Below the pieces are notes generated by a model. It did not search any database and was not told where the DNA came from. It saw nothing but the letters and a program-made list of their open reading frames with translations. Positions 9,977 to 17,162 of a stretch of DNA of 64,000 nt are shown here, piece after piece (positions within the stretch are counted from its first letter, which is position 1; each line of letters opens with the position of its first letter). Source of the stretch: an uncultured Bacteroidota bacterium (GTDB lineage Bacteria; Bacteroidota; Bacteroidia; Flavobacteriales; BACL11); contig CACIJW010000002.1 of the NCBI GenBank assembly GCA_902587125.1, positions 1-64,000 on the forward strand. Reading direction: 5' to 3'. The position numbers and the translations under genes were made by a program.

Positions 9977-10705
9977 ATGTTATTACTAGACGCAGTAAGA
10001 CTAAGTCCAACAGATTATGTTGCATTTACGTTCTTTATTGGCTTTATGGCCATGTTTGCAGCTACTGTATTTTTCTTTGCAGAAATGAGATCAGTTGATA
10101 AAAAGTGGAGAATGTCTCTTCTTGTATCAGCTCTTATTACAGGTATTGCTGCTGTTCACTATTACTACATGAGAGATTACTATCTAGCATTTGGTGAAAA
10201 CCCAACATTCTACAGATATGTTGACTGGATTTTAACAGTTCCTCTAATGTGTGTTGAATTTTATTTATTAACAAGAATGGCTGGAGCTACAAAAAGCTTA
10301 ATGTGGAAGTTAATTATTGCATCAACATGGATGCTAATTGCTGGTTACATTGGTGAGTCATTCAATCCAGAAGGTGGAAGTACTTCTCACTCTGTTACAT
10401 GGGGTGTTATTTCAACTTTAGGTTACTTATACGTTCTTTATACTGCATGGTACGGAGAAGTTGCTCAGCTTGCTGAGAAGAGTAATGATGAAGTTGTTAA
10501 GAGAGGTGTTAGAACATTAGCTTGGTTTGTATTAGTTGGATGGGCGATCTATCCAATTGGATACATGTGTATGCCAGGTGGATGGTTAAGTGGAGTTATG
10601 AATCCTTCGGATGTTGACCTATGGTACAACATTGCTGATGTAATTAATAAAGTAGGATTTGGACTTGTAGTATACAATATTGCAGTAACTTCAAAATCTG
10701 AATAA
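9977..10705 (+). CDS. Proteorhodopsin, H+-pump type, Met at spectral-tuning site
   Basis: Seven-TM rhodopsin; RYVDWILTVPLMCVEFYLL (D97/T101/E108 equivalents, M at position 105); H75 equivalent in AAVHYYYMRD; Schiff-base Lys in YNIADVINKVGFG. Start revised to the ATG at 9977. Confidence 0.97.
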   Translation: MLLLDAVRLSPTDYVAFTFFIGFMAMFAATVFFFAEMRSVDKKWRMSLLVSALITGIAAVHYYYMRDYYLAFGENPTFYRYVDWILTVPLMCVEFYLLTRMAGATKSLMWKLIIASTWMLIAGYIGESFNPEGGSTSHSVTWGVISTLGYLYVLYTAWYGEVAQLAEKSNDEVVKRGVRTLAWFVLVGWAIYPIGYMCMPGGWLSGVMNPSDVDLWYNIADVINKVGFGLVVYNIAVTSKSE

Positions 10706-10726
10706 TTGTCCATAATATCAGTATAT

Positions 10727-10759
10727 AAAAGCAGGTTAGAAATAACCTGCTTTTTTTTT
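10727..10759 (+). terminator. Rho-independent terminator after proteorhodopsin
   Basis: AAAAGCAGGTTA-GAAA-TAACCTGCTTTTTTTTT: 12-bp perfect stem, GAAA loop, T-tract. Confidence 0.92.
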
Positions 10760-10764
10760 AAACA

Positions 10765-11664
10765 ATGAATAAGTTTACATTTGTTTTATTAGTAGTGGTA
10801 TATTTTTTATCATTAATTTACCAATCCTTTGGTCATCTTACAGTCGATAATCAATTAGTTTTTTGTATTGCTCTAGTATCTTTATTTGGTATTCCACATG
10901 GCTCTATAGACCATGTATTATATGTAAGCAAGATGAAATCAAGTAAATTGTTTTTCTATTCTTTTTATTTTGGATTGATATTTTTATATGTTTTACTTTG
11001 GCTTTATTTTCCTATTATTTCATTTGTTTTCTTTCTGTTTCTTTCAGCTTATCATTTTGGAGAATCTCAATTTCATTTTGTGTCCTTTAATATGTCTTTT
11101 TTAAAAAATATTTTCTATTTCGTCTATGGAATATTCGTAATATCCACTTTAATTTATTTTAATATTCCAGAACTTAAGTCACTAAGTCAATTTAATCAGG
11201 ATACAATTATTTTAGACAAAATATTTGATGAAAACATAATTTCATATGCATACTATCTATCACTTTTCATAATTATTATATTCAAATTATCATTGTTGTA
11301 CTTTAAAAAATTTTCTGTAGGTGGATTATTTAATGAAATATTTACTTTGTTTTTAATTAATATTATTTCATTTATTTTTCCGTTTGTTATATCCTTTACT
11401 CTTTATTTTGTTTTGCTTCATTCAATACCTGTAATGTTTCAAGAATTTAAGTTTTTAAAAGAGGATAATTCGAATTTTAACTATAGAAACTTCATTTTGT
11501 TATTATTACCATACACTCTTGTAAGTTTGTTTTTTACATTCATAATTTTTTATTGCTCCTACATCCAGTTAATTGATATTTCTATACCTTATTTATCAAT
11601 GATTATTATTTCTGTTATTACATTACCACATGCTGTTGTAATGAATCTTTTCTATAACAAATAA
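10765..11664 (+). CDS. blh: Brp/Blh family beta-carotene 15,15'-dioxygenase (retinal synthesis)
   Basis: Polytopic; His motifs FGIPHGSIDHVLY, AYHFGESQFHF, LHSIPVMFQE, LPHAVVM; next to proteorhodopsin. Confidence 0.92.
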   Translation: MNKFTFVLLVVVYFLSLIYQSFGHLTVDNQLVFCIALVSLFGIPHGSIDHVLYVSKMKSSKLFFYSFYFGLIFLYVLLWLYFPIISFVFFLFLSAYHFGESQFHFVSFNMSFLKNIFYFVYGIFVISTLIYFNIPELKSLSQFNQDTIILDKIFDENIISYAYYLSLFIIIIFKLSLLYFKKFSVGGLFNEIFTLFLINIISFIFPFVISFTLYFVLLHSIPVMFQEFKFLKEDNSNFNYRNFILLLLPYTLVSLFFTFIIFYCSYIQLIDISIPYLSMIIISVITLPHAVVMNLFYNK

Positions 11665-11701
11665 TCTATATATATTTGCATAGTTTTCTTCAAAAAAACC
11701 T

Positions 11702-12484
11702 ATGCAAAAAGAAGTATTTTTTTCAATCAACAAGATAAATTCTGTGCCAGATAACATCCTCGGTGTTTACTTTTTATATAATAAGAGCAATGAAATATTA
11801 TACATAGGCAAAAGTGTTAATATCAAAAAAAGAGTTAAACAACATATATCTTCGGGAAGAATATACATGAGATTACAAATTCAAAAAATTGGATATATTA
11901 AAATGCATTCTGAATTTGAGAGTTTGATGTTTGAATCTCAACTAGTAAAGAAATTTAGACCTATTTATAACAGACGTTTGAGGAAATCAAAGAATTCAAT
12001 CTATTTATCTTATAGTTACTCCAAAAATTCATACGGTCAATTCAATTTCTTACAAAATAATGATAACTCAAATTCAATTTCATTTACATCTAAACACAAA
12101 GCGAAAAAATTTCTACAAAGAATTGGAGCAGAATTTAACCTATGTGATGTTGTTAATGGTATTGAAAAATCAAATAGCTATTGTTTTAATTATCATCTTA
12201 AAAAATGTAAAGGTGCATGCGTTAATTTAGAGAATATCATGACTTACAATGATAGATTTAATAGTTGCATAAAAAAGTATTTCTACACGTGTAAGAAAAA
12301 CTATATTATCTCTTTCAATGATTCAATAAAAAACAAATCATATGCTGTAATAAATGATTCTCAAGTGAAAGAGTTTGGAGTTAGTAATATAAAAAGTTAC
12401 TCTGTTGACTATCCCTCAAAAGATGAAATTAGGATAATTAATTTGTTTAAAGGAAAATATAAATTTAGAATTGCTGATGTTTGA
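11702..12484 (+). CDS. GIY-YIG nuclease, Cho/UvrC N-terminal-like
   Basis: GVYFLYNKSNEILYIGKSVNIKKRVKQH (GIY-YIG), ESLMFESQLVKKFRPIYN, then UvrC-like Cys segment YCFNYHLKKCKGACVN. Confidence 0.75.
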   Translation: MQKEVFFSINKINSVPDNILGVYFLYNKSNEILYIGKSVNIKKRVKQHISSGRIYMRLQIQKIGYIKMHSEFESLMFESQLVKKFRPIYNRRLRKSKNSIYLSYSYSKNSYGQFNFLQNNDNSNSISFTSKHKAKKFLQRIGAEFNLCDVVNGIEKSNSYCFNYHLKKCKGACVNLENIMTYNDRFNSCIKKYFYTCKKNYIISFNDSIKNKSYAVINDSQVKEFGVSNIKSYSVDYPSKDEIRIINLFKGKYKFRIADV

Positions 12485-13580
12485 AACAAATTATAATTCG
12501 GTCTTAGAAAAAATTGAAAAATTTGAAATCCATGATTATGCAAAAACAAGAAATTTCTATAATGGACATGTTTCAATGTTATCACCATATCTGTCAAGAG
12601 GGTTAATAACAGTTTCTTTTTTAATTGATTTTTTTTCTAATAAGGGATTAAGATATAACCAAATTTATAAATTTCTTCAGGAGCTTGCCTGGAGAGAATA
12701 CTTCCAAACCAATTGGTTTTTAAAAAAAGAGGATATAATCCTTGATAAAAATCAAGTTTCCAAAAATTATAATAAAATTCCTATAGCAATTGTCAATCAC
12801 TCAACTGGCATAAATGCTGTTGATCTAGCTATTAAGAATCTTTACGAATTTGGGTATATGCATAATCATATGAGAATGTACGTATCATCAATAGTGTGTA
12901 ATATTTCTGGATGTCACTGGCTAGATGCATCAAAATGGATGTATTACCATTTATTTGATGCTGACTGGGGTAGTAATTCTCAGAACTGGCAGTGGATTAG
13001 TGGAACCTCCAGATCTAAAAAATACTTTGCAAATCAAGACAATATAAATAAATATTTTGGTACATCTCAAAGAAATACATTTTTAGACACGAGCTATGAT
13101 TATATCACTGAAGTTGACGAGCCAAAACAATTAAAAGAAAAATCTAAAATTGAATTAAATACAAACTTAGACCACATAAAGTCTGATTTATTTAATTTAA
13201 ATCAAAATCTAGATACACTGATTTATAATTTTTATAATCTAGATGTAAATTGGAGACAAGAAAAAGATTATAACCGGATATTGTTAATTGATACTGATTT
13301 TTTTTCAAAATATCCTATTTCTAATGAATCTTTAAAATTTTTTATAAATCTCTCAAAAAACATTAATGGATTAAAAATCTTTGTTGGTACATTTGAAGAG
13401 ATGATATTAAAGCATAAACCAAATAGAGTATTTTACAAAGAGCATCCAACTAATCTGCAATATGCTGGAATTGAGGACAAAAGAGAATCATACTTTTCTC
13501 AAGACAGTCTTTATCCATCATTTTTTAAGTTTTGGAACTCCAACCAAAAAAATATTAAAAAATTATTTAGTGAAAGTTGA
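12477..13580 (+). CDS. Photolyase-like flavoprotein with N-terminal FAD-binding domain and C-terminal alpha/beta domain
   Basis: RNFYNGHVSMLSPYLSRGLIT, LQELAWREYF, GYMHNHMRMYVSSIV, LFDADWGSNSQNWQW match the photolyase FAD-binding domain. No preceding antenna domain; C-terminal RILLIDTDFF...GLKIFVGTFEEM resembles an alpha/beta domain. Track start is 12471; the second ATG is at 12477. Confidence 0.8.
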   Translation: MFETNYNSVLEKIEKFEIHDYAKTRNFYNGHVSMLSPYLSRGLITVSFLIDFFSNKGLRYNQIYKFLQELAWREYFQTNWFLKKEDIILDKNQVSKNYNKIPIAIVNHSTGINAVDLAIKNLYEFGYMHNHMRMYVSSIVCNISGCHWLDASKWMYYHLFDADWGSNSQNWQWISGTSRSKKYFANQDNINKYFGTSQRNTFLDTSYDYITEVDEPKQLKEKSKIELNTNLDHIKSDLFNLNQNLDTLIYNFYNLDVNWRQEKDYNRILLIDTDFFSKYPISNESLKFFINLSKNINGLKIFVGTFEEMILKHKPNRVFYKEHPTNLQYAGIEDKRESYFSQDSLYPSFFKFWNSNQKNIKKLFSES

Positions 13581-14199
13581 GTTCGATAATATAATAAGAA
13601 TAGAAAAAATTAAAAGGTTAAATCTAATTAACTCAGTAGTTGGTGTTAAGCCTGTTGTCTTAGTTGGAACCACTGGACACAATCAAATTAATAATCTTGC
13701 AATATTTAGTTCATTAGTTCATATGGGAAGTAATCCACCACTTTTAGCACTAAACTTTAGACCAGTAAATAACACTAAAAGACATACTTATGAAAACATT
13801 ATTCAAAACAAATTCTTTTCTATAAATCACATTAATGAGGATATGATTGACAACGCTCACTTAACATCTTTGAAGTTTCCAAAAGAGATATCAGAGTTTG
13901 AGAATTGCAACATTGAAATGGAAAATTTGAGTGGAGTCCCTTTTGTAAAGCACAGCCCTTTAAAAATGTTAATGAAGTTTAAAGAAGAAATAATTGTTAA
14001 AAGTAATAATTGTAGAATCATTATTTCTGAAATAAAAAAAATAATAATCAATGACGCTTATTTAGACGATAATTTTGAGATCGATTATAATAAGTGCAAA
14101 TCTGTATCTGTTGGAAGTCTAAATACTTATTACTCTACGCAAAAGATAAAAAGTGTTCCATATATGAATTATGAACAATTTATAAAAAATGAAAAATAA
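13570..14199 (+). CDS. Flavin reductase-like (FMN-binding split barrel) domain protein
   Basis: [42 protein letters not shown]. Probable GTG start at 13570; 11-bp overlap with the upstream gene. Confidence 0.72.
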   Translation: MKVEFDNIIRIEKIKRLNLINSVVGVKPVVLVGTTGHNQINNLAIFSSLVHMGSNPPLLALNFRPVNNTKRHTYENIIQNKFFSINHINEDMIDNAHLTSLKFPKEISEFENCNIEMENLSGVPFVKHSPLKMLMKFKEEIIVKSNNCRIIISEIKKIIINDAYLDDNFEIDYNKCKSVSVGSLNTYYSTQKIKSVPYMNYEQFIKNEK

Positions 14200-14323
14200 A
14201 GAATCTAAGATTTGCATTATATGTAAAAGGCCTTTTACTTGGAGAAAAAAGTGGGAAAGAGATTGGTTAAATGTAAAATATTGTAGTAAAAAATGTAGAA
14301 TGAATAAAAAATTTATAGCATGA
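14189..14323 (+). CDS. DUF2256-type small zinc-finger-like protein (44 aa), absent from ORF track
   Basis: Translates to [44 protein letters not shown]; CxxC...RPFxWRKKW...YCSxxCR; overlaps both neighbours. Confidence 0.88.
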   Translation: MKNKESKICIICKRPFTWRKKWERDWLNVKYCSKKCRMNKKFIA

Positions 14324-15201
14324 TAAAATTATCAAACTATGTTGGTAAAACACCTTTAATACCCTTATCAATTGGTAAATATACAGTGTGGGGAAAAGCA
14401 GAACTTATGAACCCCGGAGGGAGTGTCAAAGATAGAATGGCAAGCTTCATATTAAATGATGCAGAAGAAAAAAAAATAATCAAGAAAGGAGATACTCTTT
14501 GTGAGGCAACATCAGGAAATACGGGAATTTCTTTCTCGATGTTAGCGGCTGAGAGAGGTTACAAAATGGTCATCATAATGCCTTCTAACATGTCTGAGGA
14601 AAGAAAAAAAATATTTAAATATTACGGTGCAGAATTAATTGAAACAGATGCTGGAGATTTTGATGGAGCTATTGAACTTAGAGATAATTTATGTTCTAAA
14701 AACGGTTGGTTTAATTGTGATCAGTTCCACAATAAGTTAAATATTAGAGCACATTACGAAACCACTGGTCCTGAAATTTTTGAATCCATCTCTGATAAAT
14801 TTGTTCCAGATGCTTTTATTTTGGGTACAGGAACAGGTGGAACATTAATGGGTACAGGCAAATACTTAAAGAAAAAATGGCCTGATATTAAAATTATTGC
14901 CATAGAGCCCGCAGAATCACCGGTCATGAGCGGTGGTGAGCCTGGGCTACATGGTATTCAAGGTATTGGAGATGGTAGTAAGTTTCTTGTAGATCTCGAT
15001 TTTGTAGACGAAGTTCATTGCATTAAAACATCAACTTCAGAATCTGCTTCGAAACACCTTGCAAAAAAATATGGTTTGTTTGTTGGAGTTAGTGCCGGAG
15101 CTAATTTATATTCCTCATTTGATTGGCTTAGAAAAAATAATTGTAAAAATGCGATTACAATTATTTGTGATAGAGGAGAGAGGTACTTTAGCTGTTTGTA
15201 A
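14320..15201 (+). CDS. Cysteine synthase family PLP-dependent enzyme
   Basis: [14 protein letters not shown]-Lys motif, [31 protein letters not shown]; ends [10 protein letters not shown]. Confidence 0.9.
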   Translation: MIKLSNYVGKTPLIPLSIGKYTVWGKAELMNPGGSVKDRMASFILNDAEEKKIIKKGDTLCEATSGNTGISFSMLAAERGYKMVIIMPSNMSEERKKIFKYYGAELIETDAGDFDGAIELRDNLCSKNGWFNCDQFHNKLNIRAHYETTGPEIFESISDKFVPDAFILGTGTGGTLMGTGKYLKKKWPDIKIIAIEPAESPVMSGGEPGLHGIQGIGDGSKFLVDLDFVDEVHCIKTSTSESASKHLAKKYGLFVGVSAGANLYSSFDWLRKNNCKNAITIICDRGERYFSCL

Positions 15202-15202
15202 T

Positions 15203-16663
15203 ATGTCTAAAGTTGGCTTAGTTTTTCCCCATCAACTTTTTGAAGAAATTGTTTTTTCAAATGATGTTAAAGAAATTTTTGTGATAGAGCATCCGCTATT
15301 TTTTACTCAGTATAAATTTCATAAGGCCAAATTAATTTTTCATAGAGCATCTATGAAAAACTACTCTGATTTTCTCAAAAAACTTGGTTTTAAAATAGAC
15401 TACATTGATTTTAAAGAATATGAAAATTTATTTAATTCAATAAATAACAATGTTGAAGTTGAATACATTGATACAGTTGATAATTATATAGAAAAAGATT
15501 TAGAAAAAAAATTTTCAAAATTAAACATAAGATACAATTGTATTCAGAGCCCAATGTTTTTAAATGAAGAACAAGAACTAGAGGGTTTTTTTAAAAATAA
15601 AAAGAAATTATTACAGACATCTTTTTATATCTCAGAGAGAAAAAAAAGAAATATATTGATAGATAATTTTGAAAAACCTCTTTTTGGAAAGTGGACATTT
15701 GACACTGAGAATAGAAAAAAGTATCCTGAAAAAAAGATACCTCCTTCTGTAAAATTTCCAACAAAGAATAAATATATTACCGATGCTGAGGATTATATTA
15801 AGGCTAATTTTTCAGATAATTTTGGAGAAATAAGTGACGTTTTTAGTTATCCCATAAATTTTGATGATTCTAAAATTTGGTTGAAAAATTTTATTTCAGA
15901 AAGATTTAAAGAGTATGGAATATATCAAGATGCCATAGTTTCAAATAACAGCATACTCAATCATAGTGTTTTATCTCCACTCATGAACTCTGGATTATTA
16001 ACACCGAAAGTTATAATAGAGCAGGTAAAGGGAATGCATGAAATAATTCCAATTAATTCCTTAGAGGGTTTCATAAGGCAAATTATGGGTTGGAGAGAAT
16101 TTATAAGAGGAGTCTATGTTTTTTATGGAACAAAACAGAGAAATTCAAATTATTTCAATTTCAAAAGAAAAATTCCAAAAAGTTTCTATTTAGCAGAAAC
16201 TGGAATCGAACCCATTGACGAAACAATAAAAAAAATAAATAAAAGTGCTTATGCATCCCACATTGAAAGGTTGATGATATTGGGAAATTTTATGTCACTT
16301 TGTGAATTTAGACCAAATGATGTTTATCAATGGTTCATGGAACTTTTTATTGATTCATATGATTGGGTAATGGTTCCAAATGTTTATGGAATGAGTCAAT
16401 TTTCTGATGGTGGTTTAATGTCAACAAAGCCATATATAAGCAGCAGTAATTATATTTTAAAAATGAGTAACTTTAAAAAAGGGGCATGGACAGAAATATG
16501 GGATGCTCTTTATTGGAATTTTATCAGTAATTACGCTGACCATCTTAGAAAAAATATGAGAATGAGATTTATGGTTAAAATGTACGAAAAGTTCAATCCT
16601 GAAAAAAAAGAAAAAATCAAAACACTTTCAAAAGATTTTTTAAATAAATTAGAGCAGTCATAA
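15203..16663 (+). CDS. Cryptochrome/photolyase family protein related to PhrB/FeS-BCP, lacking Fe-S cysteines
   Basis: VGLVFPHQLFEE N-terminus (deoxyribodipyrimidine photolyase-related), GFIRQIMGWREFIRGVY, YASHIERLMILGNFM, VPNVYGMSQFSDGGLMSTKPYISSSNYI. Start revised to ATG 15203. Confidence 0.9.
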   Translation: MSKVGLVFPHQLFEEIVFSNDVKEIFVIEHPLFFTQYKFHKAKLIFHRASMKNYSDFLKKLGFKIDYIDFKEYENLFNSINNNVEVEYIDTVDNYIEKDLEKKFSKLNIRYNCIQSPMFLNEEQELEGFFKNKKKLLQTSFYISERKKRNILIDNFEKPLFGKWTFDTENRKKYPEKKIPPSVKFPTKNKYITDAEDYIKANFSDNFGEISDVFSYPINFDDSKIWLKNFISERFKEYGIYQDAIVSNNSILNHSVLSPLMNSGLLTPKVIIEQVKGMHEIIPINSLEGFIRQIMGWREFIRGVYVFYGTKQRNSNYFNFKRKIPKSFYLAETGIEPIDETIKKINKSAYASHIERLMILGNFMSLCEFRPNDVYQWFMELFIDSYDWVMVPNVYGMSQFSDGGLMSTKPYISSSNYILKMSNFKKGAWTEIWDALYWNFISNYADHLRKNMRMRFMVKMYEKFNPEKKEKIKTLSKDFLNKLEQS

Positions 16664-16669
16664 TCTATT

Positions 16670-17161
16670 TTGGATAAATCAAAAAAAATAATTGTTAATT
16701 ACAAAGAGTTAGTAATTATTGACTTAAACGAAACTGATGTCAATCTTATCAGAAGTTCACAAAAAATATTGGAATATTCTTATTCTCCTTACTCAGGATT
16801 CAAAGTTGGTTGTTCAGCTTTACTTAGTTCTGGAAAAGTTTTGTGTGCCAATAACCAAGAAAATGTAGCCTATCCTTCAGGTATGTGCGCTGAAAGAGTT
16901 GCGTTATTTTACGCATCTTCAAAATATCCTAATAGTAAAATTTTAAAAATTGCTGTATCAGCTAGATCTGACGTTTTTAAAATCAATGATATGATTAGTC
17001 CTTGCGGTTCCTGCCGACAGGTCATCGCTGAATATGAGAGAAAACAAGGGTCTGATATAGAAATAATCTTACATGTTAATGACGATAAAATTTTAGTTTT
17101 TGAAAAAGCATCAGATTTACTTCCATTAGTTTTTGATAGTCCACCTCTAAGAAAATATTAA
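16670..17161 (+). CDS. cdd: Cytidine deaminase
   Basis: YSPYSGFKVGCSALL, GMCAERVALFYA, PCGSCRQVIAE zinc-site motifs; TTG start. Confidence 0.92.
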   Translation: MDKSKKIIVNYKELVIIDLNETDVNLIRSSQKILEYSYSPYSGFKVGCSALLSSGKVLCANNQENVAYPSGMCAERVALFYASSKYPNSKILKIAVSARSDVFKINDMISPCGSCRQVIAEYERKQGSDIEIILHVNDDKILVFEKASDLLPLVFDSPPLRKY

Positions 17162-17162
17162 T

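Noticed and set aside
12477-13580. FAD-domain-first photolyase as a 5'-truncated pseudogene.
   Set aside because: The reading frame is intact over about 1.1 kb, conserved motifs persist, a distinct C-terminal domain is present and it overlaps neighbours like a functional operon gene. The upstream sequence encodes a different protein (GIY-YIG).
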